Origin: Prorocentrum cordatum
Lineage: Eukaryota; Sar; Dinophyceae; Prorocentrales; Prorocentraceae
Direction: 5' to 3'
Assembly: GCA_963575745.1 (NCBI GenBank)
Contig: CAUYUJ010017804.1
Coordinates: 696,839-760,838, forward strand
Length of the DNA: 64,000 bases
A program made the position numbers and the translations under genes. Below are positions 1 through 10,899 of this stretch, piece by piece (within the stretch, counting starts at the first letter, position 1; each line of letters begins with the position of its first letter). Under the pieces are notes generated by a model. The model did no database searches. It saw nothing but the letters and a program-made list of their open reading frames with translations, and was not told where the DNA came from.

Positions 1-2390
1 GGATAACGAGGCCAGGGGCCCTGGATGCCAATGCAAGCTCGCGAAGAGCTTTCGGCAGTGCAGCGAAGATGTCATGTGCGACCACGCCCTGGTCATCAGC
101 GAAGACCAGGATATCAGAGAGGTCGTGCTTCAAACAGTTCAGCACATATCTGTTGATGCAGTCTGCGGCGACGGCAAGAATGACACCTGACATAGGGCAG
201 CCCTGTTTCACACCACTTGAAAGCTCAAAGCATTGGTCCTGGCAACCTCGGAACCGAACGCGAATCCGAATGCCGGCGCACAGGCTTCCGACAGCGTGGA
301 CGTACCAGGGTGGAAACCGGGCTGCCTCAAGCGCTGCGAATATCCATTCATGAGAAATGCTCGGGAACGCGGCTTTCACGTCCAGGAATGCTGCTCCAGA
401 GTCATGGCACCCATCAAGTACAGACCACATGAACAGCTGCGCGTCAAGGTGAAACGCGCTGTCCAACAACTGACGGCCTCTGGCGACGCAAGGCAAGACG
501 CAATGATCTTGCAATCCGTGTTTGACACAGCAAGGGGCCGGGCAGCTTCAGGAACGCGAGTTTGTTGAAGTTGGCCCCCCATGTCACCCTTGGGCAGGGG
601 CGCAGCAAGACTTTAGACAAACTCAACGGGGGCCGAATTCCCCTCGCAAACAAAAAGGTACATGTCGTAAAGCGCAAGCTGGGCAAGATCACCTCCATTC
701 TGCCATGCGCTGCACGGGGCCCCATCTCCTCCTGGCGATGAATCACGGCAGCGCAAGGGCAGCTCAAGGAATGCCGCGAACGGGATCTGCCAATGGATAG
801 CATCAGCGGCCTTCTGCGCATACCTGAGATATGGAGAAAAAACGCTCGTGTGCAACTGGTTGGCGCGCAGAAACCTCGCCCCAATACTTAGCTAGAATAC
901 GTGCGCATACTTCGGAATCGCGATGTTGTGCGCCATATTGATCAGAATTTGTTTGTAGAGTGATACGTTTGTGCTTCGGGGCCCACGCAGCTGCAAGATC
1001 GCGAATTCGGGCAGTCCGCCCATCGCGAACACTGAAAGGGACGCGCTCCCGCTGCACCTCGGCTTTCATTTTCTCGTAGCGAGCGGTATAAAAGGAAGCA
1101 AGATGCCGGCGAAGCCCGCCCCTATCAATCCGCTTCCACGATTCAGCGGAGAAAAAATCTTCAACACCTGATGCGCAGCCTCCGCCCTCTGGACAAGACG
1201 AGTCTGGCCGTGTCGAACCCCGCGAACCAGCGCCAAACACCAACTAATTTTCTCCAGATCGGTCTCGGGCCCCAGGATCTCCTTCTTCCGCTGGGTCTTC
1301 TTGGAAACAGAAAACATCGATGTTTTGACCTCCGCCAGACGGGCCGGCGGGCGCGAGAAAGCCCCACTTCTCGCAGCTCAGCCCCCAGCCACGTGGCAAC
1401 CCGAGGCGACTGGCTCACCCGCGATGGTATTCTGGGAGCAGCTCTAACTCCTGGATGCCGCAACGCACAGAATACTGGGGCATGATCGCTCGGCAGGTTC
1501 CCGTCGAACGCGCAGCGCCGACACCTGCCAGCGGACATAAGTCGAGGAGCTCCTCGGCAGACAGGGGGCAATATTTCTCATCGAGCCTAGCCACAGAGTC
1601 AATTCGCCCCTGACAGTAGGTCCTATGAGTCGGATCAGTTTGGGACAGTTCGGTGTATCCAGGAAATTGTTCAGCAAAAAAACCGAGCCTGTCCAGGGTG
1701 GTTTTTAACAGTCTTGCCATCGGGCCTCTGCCGGACCTCACCAACTTCCGCAAAGTTGAAACCGCCCAAGATAAAACTCGCACGCTGAGAAAGAGGAAGA
1801 AGACAACGGTTCAGATGTTGTAGGGAAGCCTCCATGTGCGAGAAGGGGATAGTAGGATCGAGGTGAACACTTGCAACTGCCATAGCCTGCCCCTGCTTTC
1901 GCAGGTGCACAATCGCGAGCCTGCCAGGAATCACGTCCTCCAACCAGATCTGCTCAAACTGGTTGCAGACCCCCTCGCGCGCGATCGTTAGACAGCCACT
2001 AGCAGCAGCACTCGGATTGTAGGAAGCGAAGACACGATGGCAGGGTAGCTTACGCATGAGGGTATTGGTATCAGTTTCATCACCATGAGATTTCTTGTAT
2101 AACCACTATAGCATAGTGTTTAACAAGCCTGTGTAACTGCTTAAACCTGCTAGAAATAATCCTGCGCTAGCCGCGCGCGCTGCCGACAAGAGCCCGGGCA
2201 TTCCAGGTCGCAAATGAAAGAGAAGAGGAGGGGGCAAAAGGGGCAGGCTGGGGAGAACACACATGCCTGTCACTGCTGGCCTCAGGACTACTCGAAGCCG
2301 AGGGCGAGGCCGCCGCCGAGGAGGAAGGAGTAGGGCACCGCGTCGAGCTCCCCGTAGCCCAGGACGCGGCGCCCTGGCCAAAATGGCCGC
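1..2390 (-). pseudogene. LINE ORF2: endonuclease and reverse transcriptase, frameshifted, 3' end beyond window
   Basis: A Ser/Ala/Pro-rich linker (about 2390-2215) leads into the endonuclease start LSFATWNARALVG. Further on are ASVHLDPTIPF, FILGGFNFAEVGE (family consensus has GDFN, so the metal-binding Asp looks replaced by Gly) and SDHAPVFCAL near 1490, the catalytic Ser-Asp-His end of exonuclease-endonuclease-phosphatase domains. The reverse transcriptase follows: SSPGGDGAPCSAW (about 700-740), RPLAVSNTDCKIIASCLA (about 500-550), motif A FLDVKAAFPSISHEWIF (about 350-385), motif B SGVKQGCPMSG (about 185-215) and motif C VFADDQGVV (about 80-105). These pieces lie in all three minus frames, so at least five indels have accumulated. 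From about 409 to base 1 the frame is clean and encodes an uninterrupted palm domain. Confidence 0.85.
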
Positions 2391-3350
2391 GATGATCTTC
2401 TGTAGTGCGATGCTCAGCAGCAGCCCCTTTCTGATACCAAAAAGCCGCGGGTCCTTCGCCACCGCAGCAAGCATCTCTTCTACCTTGGAGCTTGGAATAC
2501 CCCACGCCTCAAGGTTCTGGATGTTGGGGCCGAAGCTGAAACCGACTTGCTCATTGCCACGGATGGAGAATAATTCCCATACTTCACTGTCAGCATATAC
2601 ATTGATGAGGCCCTGGCCGCCGTTGACGCCAAGACGACAGCTGCTCAGCGCTGTACCATGAGGGCCATTCTTCAAGAACTCGAGTGTCTTCACATAGATC
2701 GTCGACGCCGCTCGCTGTTTGGCTCGTGCATCCAATGGAAGATCGGATATGCTTCTAATGTTGTGTGACACTCTTGTGCGCTTGTCAATCCAATCGATGT
2801 CGGCGCTGGCGATTAGATTATGGAACCTCTTTGCCAGGAGCTCGCTGGTGAAGATCAGCTGGTAACTCTTCGCCGAGCCGGTGAACTGAGCGTTGCATCA
2901 GTCGATCTCTCCTCGCGGCAGGTGTGGTAGTACTTTTGTCCGCCAGTGATCTTCCATTTCTTTTCCGAGCAACGTCCTCGGGAATGTGCCAATGAGTCTC
3001 TTGCATGGGTCACTCTGTCGAGCTTTTCCACGTCTCATCTTGCCGTCTCCGCCAGCCATCCGCGTGTAGCTAGCCGTGGAGCCAACACTCGATGGAGCAT
3101 ATGTACTTGCTGCCGTCCGACTCTCATTGACCTGGGACTGGGGCGACGCGAAAGAGGCGCCAAACTCCGCGACTTTCTTGTCGAATTTGTTCTTCATCTG
3201 CTGCACGTCGCTCTCCAGGCTCGCCTGTATCCTCGTGAGATTGTCTTACTTCGCATCCGTGTCCGCCTTGGCGGAGTCCATCTTGGCTCCTAAATCCTGC
3301 TGCGTACTCAATAGCAGCGCCTTCAGCTCATCGCCAATGATAGACGCCAT
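2390..3350 (-). pseudogene. LINE ORF1-like protein, two internal stops
   Basis: The first ATG after the leader is at 3350. The frame starts MASIIGDELKALLLSTQQDL, hits TAA near 3251, continues in the same frame through LESDVQQMKNKFDKKVAEFG (coiled-coil-like, polar), hits TGA at about 2898, and again continues in the same frame with AKSYQLIFTSELLAKRF and a folded-looking stretch to about 2390, where coding appears to shift frame. About 320 codons in all. No RNA-binding motif or zinc knuckle was recognised, so the role as ORF1 nucleic-acid-binding protein rests only on position upstream of the endonuclease. Two stops in one frame without frameshift suggest point mutation of an old copy. Confidence 0.5.
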
Positions 3351-3480
3351 CGCGAAGATCTGTCCTGTCAGCAGTGCCGCTGCGCTGAACGAGGGGGCAC
3401 AGGCCGGGCACCTTCCTGGCAAACCCTCGGGCCTCCCTGTCGGCTGCGACCAAACCTCTAGCTCCGGGGCAAGTTAAAAC

Positions 3481-3501
3481 CTTGAGCCAACATGGCTACG
3501 G
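3481..3501 (-). other. relict dinoflagellate spliced-leader sequence at LINE 5' end
   Basis: The minus strand reads CCGTAGCCAT, then G, then TTGGCTCAAG, followed by G. The canonical dinoflagellate spliced leader has T in place of that single G and otherwise matches at all 21 positions compared. It sits 131 bases upstream of the ORF1 ATG, exactly where a trans-spliced leader would be in an mRNA. The reading is that the LINE RNA was trans-spliced and then copied back into DNA. Confidence 0.8.
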
Positions 3502-3506
3502 GAGTG

Positions 3507-3536
3507 ATGATGACGATGATGATGATGATGCTGATC

Positions 3537-3572
<36 letters not shown>

Positions 3573-3587
3573 GATGAGTTGGTGATG
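3507..3587. repeat. (GAT)n microsatellite
   Basis: Mostly GATGAT repeats with a few interruptions, immediately abutting the 5' end of the LINE. Confidence 0.9.
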
Positions 3588-3592
3588 CTGTA

Positions 3593-4189
3593 GGTGTGTT
3601 ATGGTTATGGTTCCTGCGCGGGGTATCGAGAGAACACAAGAAACCCAGTTTGGATGTGGGGAAAACTGATGCTATGTTTTAGCGTGTCCAAGCAAGTTTT
3701 GAGCCTGTTCAAATCCGTGCATGGCATGTTCCTTTCTCCTTGCGAATCCCAGTCGTCTTCTTTATGCAAGTTTGCTTTTCTGTGTCCGTCGCTGGTGACT
3801 CGTCGTGGAAGCCCGCCCTCCCCTGCTACCCCCCATTCAGTGATGGACCGGTGTCAGAATGATTTGTTTGCGTTTTCAAGTCTCCGCGCATGAACGGGTT
3901 TGAGCCCCCCTCGCGTACGCAACTCATGGATCAAGTTCAGATCTACTACTGGTAGATATGTTTGGTTACATACACCCGGTATCTTCATTTAGTGTGTTCC
4001 AACGCCCAAAGAAGAAATCAGAGGAGGATCAGGGGAGGCGGGAGAGGAGAGAATCTGCTTCAGCAGCCATATCAGTTCTTCTGCACCAGATCAAACGAAG
4101 CTCAGCGCTGGGGCCTAAGAACTGTCTGCTTCTAGCGACACCGAACACGCTAGATCGGCGCTCCAGTGGCTACGATCGTACGAATGACG
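3593..4189. other. no gene recognised
   Basis: Only short unrelated open frames. No homology, repeat or RNA gene recognised. Confidence 0.5.
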
Positions 4190-4495
4190 ATTTATCTTTG
4201 GACCCTCGCAAATTACGCTGGATGGGCTACCCAATCCACATCCCTTGGCAGTTACGCTAGATCCGCGCTCTCAGCGCCACGATCCCTTGACAATTACGCT
4301 GGAAGCACGTCCCGCTTGACAATACATTATACTGGGTCCACGCTCCCAGGATCACGACCTCTGGTAAATTGGAGGGGGTCCGCGCTACCAGGGCCGCGAT
4401 CCATGTTTAACTGCAAGGGGTCCCTGCTCCCAGGGTTGCAATCTCTTGGAGAGAACGCTGGGAGTGCGCTCCCCTGGCCGTCCTTGTGAAACCGT
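4190..4495. repeat. degenerate 45-55 bp tandem repeat
   Basis: Five to six diverged units built around ACGCTGG or GGGTCC, GCGCTCCCAGG and CACGATCCCTTG. In one plus frame they read as repeats of GSALPGPRS. No function is implied. Confidence 0.65.
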
Positions 4496-5870
4496 AATGG
4501 CTCCGCGCGCATAGGGCGAGAATCCCTTGTAATATGTTCCGAACTGATCTCCAATGGATTCTGCGCGACCCAAGATCCTGCAAGAGGGCCGAGCACTGCT
4601 CGTCATGAGGGGGCTCCGGGAGGCTCCAAAGGAGAAGCAAGAAGGCCGAGACATTGACTGAGTTCGCCACATCCGCCGACCCTGCCGACGTGTGTGAGAA
4701 GCTTCCGTTTGAGTCGTCGTCGTCGCCGTCGTCGTCGTTGCCGCTCCCCTCCCTTGACGCTTCTCCGTTTGAGTAATCGTCGTCGTCGCCGTCGCCACTG
4801 CCCCCCTGTCCTTGGGCCCTTCTCCTTCAACGTTCCAGCCAAAGGCTACTCCGATGGATTTCCACCCACATCGTCCACACATCCAGGGCAAAGTCGCAAT
4901 CGAGTCGAAAGGAAAACCCCCCTCCCTTTGATCCCTCCTCCGCGGGGGGGGGTCGTCCAGGGGGGGGGGGCAGTTGGGAAGTGTCCAGGGATCACCTTCC
5001 TCCTAAACCTCGCCCTCAACCAAACCTCCCAAACCTCCAGCGCCGGCTCCGACGGCACCCCGCTGGGTGCTGAGAGCCAGCGCCAGGCGGCCCCTCGGCC
5101 GCTGCCCTTCCCTTCTGCCCTCCTGCTCCTCTTCTCCAGCCGCCCTCCAGGCACTCGACCCTCGGTGGCACGAGGGCGCCCTCGGCTCACAACTACAGAA
5201 CGCATAGCGCCAGCGGCACGCGCACTTTCCCCCGGAGCTTCGCAGACATGTCGCCGCAAGTCCACGGGTCTCGGCGAAGCACTGGCGGCCGCCCTGCGGG
5301 CGGATCCGCGTGTCCGGCATGCAGCTCCTCAGGCGCCTTCTATTCCTCTGGCTGCGACGGGCGCTGTCCCCGCATGGTCAATGGTTCCTCCTGGGAGTTT
5401 CCAGCCGGCCTCTGCCGTGCTGAGTCCCAGTTGTGAGCGGATGCTGAAGCCAGGAACAGCTGAAAGAGGCTCCTTGTTTGGTGCCAACAGTGGATGCGCA
5501 GGCGACGCACTTCTGGAAGCTGCCTGGCGCCACGCCGACAGTGCTGCTGCAAGGCACCAGCGCCGCTGCTGCCGTGCATGTCGCGATGGACCCGGAGAGC
5601 CGCCCGCGGTGGGGGCCGCCGCGGTCGAGGAGGCCCTTTCGCCCGCAGTGCCGGAGGCGGAGAACGTCGCGCAGGGTTGGGGCGGCCACAGCGTGCTGCA
5701 GTCCTCAGACAGGCCCGAGACGGCAAAGGAGGCAGCGACTCGGAGAGCAGTCGATGCTGCGGCCACGGACCTCGCGCGCGTATCGCTCGACTGATGCGGC
5801 TTTGGTGCTCCGGGCTGAGCATGGCCATGACCCGCGAGGCAAGTAAGGTAGACGTGATATTTGTTTATTA
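4496..5870. other. no gene recognised; short local duplication
   Basis: A roughly 60-bp stretch with CCGTTTGAGT and CGTCGTCGCC runs occurs twice at about 4705-4810. A 366-codon open frame covers 4694-5794, but GC-rich DNA stays open by chance, its sequence is low-complexity Arg/Pro/Ala, and the other strand and frames are equally open, so I do not call it. Confidence 0.5.
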
Positions 5871-5871
5871 T

Positions 5872-5882
5872 CTATATATATG

Positions 5883-5921
<39 letters not shown>
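5872..5921. repeat. (TA)n tract
   Basis: Alternating TA with a few G interruptions. Confidence 0.9.
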
Positions 5922-5926
<5 letters not shown>

Positions 5927-7160
5927 GGTGAACTGGTGGGTGAACTGGTTGTGCATGTTCCAATGTCCGCTTCGCTCCTCCAGTGTGTAGTTCGTGACAC
6001 TCTTAGCTGATGGTACCCAGGCCTGCTTCCAGTGGAAGGCTTCTTGTGATATCTCAGTGGAGAAGTCTTTCTGTCTTTCACGTTGCCAATGGAATCCTGC
6101 ATTGCCGCATCTGTTCCGTAGAAGTGTCTTGCGATTTCCCGTCGTGGGCCTTCGAACATGTCCCATGGATTCCTTGCGCAACGCCTTCTTGTATTGGCAA
6201 CATACTCTCACGCTTTCTTTACATCGCTCCCTTTTCCATTGCTTCCGCCAGCCCGCGCCCCAACACCCCTCCCTGCCTGGCGGGCCCGTTTTCCAACGGC
6301 AGGCCACGGGATCACAGCGGGGCGCCTCTCCTCACTCCGAGAGGCTGCGGTCGGAACAAGAAATGCGCGCGTTGCCCTGTCTCACGGGCTATGTGTTTTT
6401 CTTGTCGTTCGATGTGTTTGGCGCTAGAACCGCCGCAATGCTGGAGCCAACACCACCCTCCCTCACACTCCCCCATTTTCCCTTCCCGCTTGTCGACGAG
6501 TTCTTGAGCTCTCGCCCCGCTGCTGAATGCACCACGTCCAGATTCCGAAAGCACCCTGCTCCCGCCCCGTCATCCTTCACCTCCTCCTGGGGCCTCACCC
6601 TTCCCCGCCAGCCCAGAAACGTCTGTCGCTCCTGGCCGCTGGGTCTGGACTTTGTGACGCTGCAGCACGTGGACCACATGAGCCCACGGCTTAGCGCAGG
6701 CTGCGCGGCCGTGGAGGCCGAGCGGGGGGGGGAGACAGGCGGGGTTCTTGCGGCGACAGGACGAGGCCGAATAGAAGAACAATGAACGTTCAATGTATTT
6801 GTTCCGCATCCCCCTTCCCACTCCTCCGCATCGGATGACGCCATCAATGCACTGACACCAACCCTGCCCAGGCCCATCCTGGGCCCAAGGTCGGTGTGTA
6901 TGTCATCCCGGCCTGGCAATGAACACATGTACATCGATCGCGGATCCAGGGCTGGCCAGGCACGGATCGATGTTGGCACATAGCTGGCGTTCCCCTAAGC
7001 TGCCACCTGGGAGCCCAAACAAGGATTACGCCCGATCGCTCGCCCGAGATGGGCAGAGGGTGGGGGAAAGGAGGAACACGACCAAGAGGATGACCAACGC
7101 CCGCAACGTCTGGTCTGCCCTACCACCACGTATGTTGGTGCGACGACGACGATTTTTTCA
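5922..7160. other. no gene recognised
   Basis: A plus-strand open frame of 263 codons (5994-6785) has mixed composition but no recognisable domain and competing frames on both strands. No repeat structure. Confidence 0.4.
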
Positions 7161-7440
7161 GGGTGAAGGAGGAGGGGGAGGAGGGGCATGAGGAGGAGGA
7201 GGATGAGGAGGAGGAGGAGGAGGAGGAGGAGGAGAAGGAGGAGGAGGGGGAGGGGGAGGGGGAGGAGGAAAGGAGAGCCTGGTGATTAGAACGAGGAGAA
7301 AAGGGGAAGGGAAATAGAAGTTATAATCGTAGGAGGAGGAGGAGGAGGAGGATGAGAATGAGGAGGAGGAGGAGGAGGAGGAGAGGAGGGGAGGATGAGG
7401 AGGAGGAGGAGGAGGAGGCGAGGGAGGGCCCAGGCCAGTC
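7161..7440. repeat. (GGA)n-rich tract
   Basis: Purine-rich GGA/GAG repeats interrupted at about 7270-7330. A complementary (TCC)n block lies at 7641-7703, so the two could pair as a stem around about 200 bases. Confidence 0.9.
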
Positions 7441-7640
7441 AGTTCGCCGCGAGGAGAGGAGGGGGAGGGGGGGGGAGAGGGCGAAGGCCGCAGGCGGCGG
7501 CGGCGGCGCTGCGGGCGAGTCCGCCCTCGAGCCACGCCGGGCGCGCGAGCCCAGGCATCGGGCATCCTAGGCCTCACCTCCTGCCTCCCCCCGCCTGCCT
7601 CCCGCACCCCTCCTCCCCACTCCTCCCACTCCTCCCACTC

Positions 7641-7703
7641 CTCCTCCTCCTCCTCCTCCTCCTCCTCCTCCTCCTCCTCCTCCTCCTCCTCCTCCTCCTC
7701 CTC
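7641..7703. repeat. (TCC)n microsatellite
   Basis: Near-perfect CTC/TCC repeat, opposite in sense to the GGA tract upstream. Confidence 0.95.
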
Positions 7704-8355
7704 TTTTCGTCGCTGTCGTCGCAGCGCTCGAGGGGCAACTGGAGTGCAGAGAAACGGCGTGGAGCTCCGTGGCCCGAGTGTCTGGAGGGGGGCGGAGGGA
7801 CCGGAGGGAGGAGCGGGGAGGCGGGAGGCAAGGGAAGGGGAGCTACGGAGCTACGGGTATGGCGAATGTGTCGGCTACGATGGGGAAGCAGGCTGAACCC
7901 TGCTGCTTCCTGGCTCTTCTGGCCTGCTCCCGCTTGCTATAGACCTTCGGCCACAGGCCCTGGAGAATACGCTTGCGAGAACCGAGTCGATTACCATCGA
8001 GGCGTCTGCTGCGTTCCTTGCCGAGCTGTGCAAGCTGTTCTGCTGCAGAAGTCACGCAACACTTGCAACACCACAAGCCAAGCCCCATGTGAAACCTTGA
8101 GAATGCAACCCCGAGGAAAGACGGTGATGAGGGAAGGGGAGGAGGAAGGAAGCTGGAAGAGAGTCGCTCCTGTTCCAGGCCGCCCCCCCCTCCCCCGGAC
8201 TCCTCTCTGGTCGCCAGGAAAGAACAAATTCATGAGGAAAACGGTTCCTTCGATTCTCCTCCGCTCTCAAGATTCGGGCGCTCCCTCACAGGCACCTGGT
8301 CCGTCAAACACCTACTCATGATGAAAGGAGGCCCCGGAGTCCAGGATCCGCTTCC
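7704..8355. other. no gene recognised
   Basis: Open frames exist but none shows a domain or repeat. Confidence 0.4.
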
Positions 8356-8357
8356 CT

Positions 8358-8409
8358 CGATGACGATGACGATGACGATGATGACGAAATCGTCATCGTC
8401 ATCGTCATC
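8358..8409. repeat. fold-back GATGAC/GTCATC microsatellite
   Basis: CGATGACGATGACGATGAC is followed after GATGATGACGAAAT by its reverse complement CGTCATCGTCATCGTCATC. The tract is a near-perfect hairpin with a loop of only a few bases. Confidence 0.85.
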
Positions 8410-8534
8410 ACTCACGGACACGGCTCCTGCACGGTAACTTGGAGTGCACGGCGGCGGGCGCCGCCACAGCCACGCACGCATGGCGCGATGCCCTCGAGGC
8501 GGCGGCCATCGTGTCCCCATTCGCTCTGCTCCTC

Positions 8535-9180
8535 CTCCCCCCCTGCCTCTCCTCCTCCTCCTCCTCCGCCTCCTCCTCCTCCTCCTGCTCCTGCTCCTGC
8601 TCCAGCTCCTCCTCCTCCTCCTCCTCCTCCTCCTCCTCCTCCTCTCCTCATAGTCCTCGTTGTCGTCATTACCCCTGTGCTAATCCCATGATGTTTTTTG
8701 TTCTGCACATCCTCCCTCCCCTAGTTTCTCTTCTCCGCCCTCCACATTGCCTTCTTCCGCCGCGATGCCTCTATCTCCTCCGAATCCCTCTCCCCCTTTC
8801 CCTCCTCAATTCCGTCCTCATCCCTCCTCCTACCTACCTCCCGCCTTCCGCCTTCCACTTCCAACTTGCCTTCTCCCTCCCCCCTGTCATCCTGCCTCCT
8901 CCATCCTCCTGCTTCTCCTGTCTCCCCCTCGTTCTCCATATCTTCCTGCTCCTGCCCTGGGTCCTCCTGCTCACTCCTCCCTCCCTGTCTGCCTCGTCCG
9001 CTTCCACGTGAATTTCCTCTTCTGCGTCCTCGCCGTCATTCTCGTTCGAGTCCTCCTCATTCGCCTCCTCCTGATCCTGCACGTCCTCCCTCTTACCTCT
9101 GACATCATCCCCCCTCCTCCCGCCGAAGGTCTAACCACCCTCCCGTGGACGTCTGACAGTATCCCTCCCGCAGTCGTGCC
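8535..9180. repeat. polypyrimidine tract with embedded (TCC)n
   Basis: About 650 bases almost entirely C and T on the plus strand. The densest part is (TCC)n/(CTC)n at 8541-8643. Proline/serine- or leucine-rich open frames across it are artefacts of composition. Confidence 0.9.
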
Positions 9181-10169
9181 CTGAAGAAAGGAAGGAAGAT
9201 GAAGGACTAGGAAGAGCACGGACATGGAGGGGGAAGAGGAGAAGAAAGTGACGGGAAACGAACGGAGAGAACAGGCATGACGATACAGATGGGACGGAGT
9301 TGTAGTTAGTTGACCCCTCGGCGCGATGAAGCCTGGACCCCTTTCGTTCATCCGTTCTCCGTCATTCTTCATTCGCTTCCCTCCCACATCCCTCCCAGAC
9401 CCAGATCCCTTTGCCTCCCCGCACTGCGCCGCACTGCCCCCCCAAGAGGGCCTCAGGCAGACATGACCGATCCAACCCGAGAAGAAACCAGATGAGCAGA
9501 CAGACCAGTTAATAAGACAAAGTGGATATACCAGGTGAGCAGTACTGACAGAACAGACAAACAAGCAAACAAGCCGAACAGGAAACACAAGGCAAGCAAG
9601 CCAGACATACCATTCATACCTGGCGTACACACCAGACAGGTCCAGCAGCTGACAGAACTGACAGATCACGCAAAAAGAAAGATCAAATCAAGTACTTCCC
9701 CAGCCGACCATCCTCCGACTAATTACTGTGCGTCGGCTCTCTGTGTTGCTGTTTTGCTGGAAAGTGGGGCACACAGCTTCGTCATGGCAATGCCCCGTAT
9801 GACCTCTGTAAAACGCGACTCCGGCGACATTCTTCCTGACGGTACCCATCGATGGTCATCCGATTGCTTGACGTCGGGATCAACAGTACCACTCATAATA
9901 TACCAGCGTGAGGTAAAGATGGCAGTCAGCAAATGCGAAAGAGTAATTATCCACCATCTCAATCTACCAGGAGCGTGGCAACAACGACGAGTGCCATGAC
10001 TTTCTTCGGCTGGCGGAAAGCTCGCCTCGGAGGAAGACCAGTTGCGACAACGGCGGCTCTCTCGCCAAGCGCAAATCCGCTGAGAATCGGTCCCTGGACC
10101 CCTCATGGGATCCCTCCAAACTATTTTTCAATGCGGATCCAGCCGTGGCGGCGAGAAGCCTTCAGGAGG
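9181..10169. other. no gene recognised
   Basis: Includes a short run of ACAGACAAACAAGCAAACAAG-like sequence at about 9545-9600. No coding signal that I can defend. Confidence 0.45.
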
Positions 10170-10335
10170 CCCAGAAAACAAGGGCTCCCAACTTCGCGCT
10201 TCGCGCTGCGAGAAGCGCGAAGTGCGAATAACTTCGCGCTCTCGCGCCGCCTCCCGGGGGAGAAGAGGATGAGGAGGAGTCGGAGCCGAACCGCGAAGCG
10301 CGAAGAGCTTCGCGCCCTCGAGGGCGCCTTGGGAA
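10170..10335. repeat. TTCGCGC-rich fold-back repeat
   Basis: CTTCGCGC and its complement GCGCGAAG recur in both senses. A related stretch with GGGAGCCCAA and CTTCGCGCTTCGCG occurs at 11640-11690, so this is a dispersed repeat. Confidence 0.55.
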
Positions 10336-10390
10336 AAGATGAGAAACGCCAGGGAGACCGCCGCTGTCTCCACTGGCACCCCTCCGATCG

Positions 10391-10899
10391 TCAATCCCGC
10401 AGGTGAGCTCGAACCTCTGCCAGGGCCCCCGCCGCGCCAGCTGGAGCCCGCGCCCCGCGCCAGTTCCGTCCTCCGTCGCACTCCATCCTGCCGTACTCCA
10501 AGATGCCGGTCCGTCCTGTCTCGGGAGGCCGCCCAGATGACGACGAGCTCCTCCCGAACCCAAGCTGCTCCTTCTGTGGAGGGCAAGAGAGAGGGGGCCA
10601 CGACACCGAGATGGAACGCGGAAACGTCGCGTCGAGCTTGATCACCGTCGCTCGTGGTCAACGTCATTTCGTGGACCTTCCTCGCGAATCGGCGACGGCC
10701 CGCGTGGACCATGACCAAGATCGGCATCGACAAGATCCCGCGACATCTCGGTCATGGCCGCCTCCGTCCTTCTTCCCTCCATTATTTCAGCGTCCTGACT
10801 GTGGGTCCAGGCGATGCCGACCTCGGGGATGGACAGACCCCCCTTCAGTAAAACGTGGCTTAGTGAAAACGACGCGGGGCCCAAACCTGTCCGGCTCAA
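10391..10899 (-). CDS. two-exon coding fragment of unknown function, split by an introner
   Basis: Upstream exon about 10899-10762 ends ...GIAWTHSQDAEIMEGRRTE at a codon boundary and an AG|GC donor. The next exon begins at 10573 after a TTGCCCTCCACAG acceptor and reads KEQLGFGRSSSSSG..., open to 10391. Both junctions are phase 0. I recognise no domain. What supports coding is the splice-site match at both ends of the intervening inverted-repeat element and the absence of stops. The gene is clearly partial and its start and end are not defined. Confidence 0.3.
10574..10761 (-). mobile_element. introner B copy 1 (inverted-repeat element acting as intron)
   Basis: Terminal inverted repeats: GGCCACGACACCGAGATG at 10597 and its complement-like CATCTCGGTCATGGCC ending at 10759. 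On the minus strand the element starts just after AG|GC and ends in a C/T-rich tract with CCACAG. It is about 80 percent alike to the copy at 51128-51309, including GAACGCGGAAACGTCG and GATCCCGCGACATCT. Confidence 0.65.

Larger units (their letters stand above)
1..3501 (-). mobile_element. LINE (non-LTR retrotransposon), 5' complete, truncated by window edge
   Basis: Read on the minus strand, this segment has the order of a two-ORF LINE: a 5' leader starting with a spliced-leader relic (3501-3481), an ORF1 with heptad-like polar sequence, an apurinic-type endonuclease ending in SDHAPV, and a reverse transcriptase whose FADD catalytic box lies at 103-92. The reverse transcriptase is still open at base 1, so the 3' part lies outside the window. 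Coding is broken by at least two in-frame stops in ORF1 and several frameshifts in ORF2, so this copy is dead. The upstream neighbour is a GAT microsatellite that begins a few bases beyond the leader, which suggests the 5' end is the true insertion boundary rather than a truncation. Family identification is firm; the exact clade is not. Confidence 0.85.

Noticed and set aside
4694-5794. 366-codon plus-strand open frame
   Set aside because: Arg/Pro/Ala-rich low complexity in GC-rich DNA, with equally open frames on the other strand and no domain.
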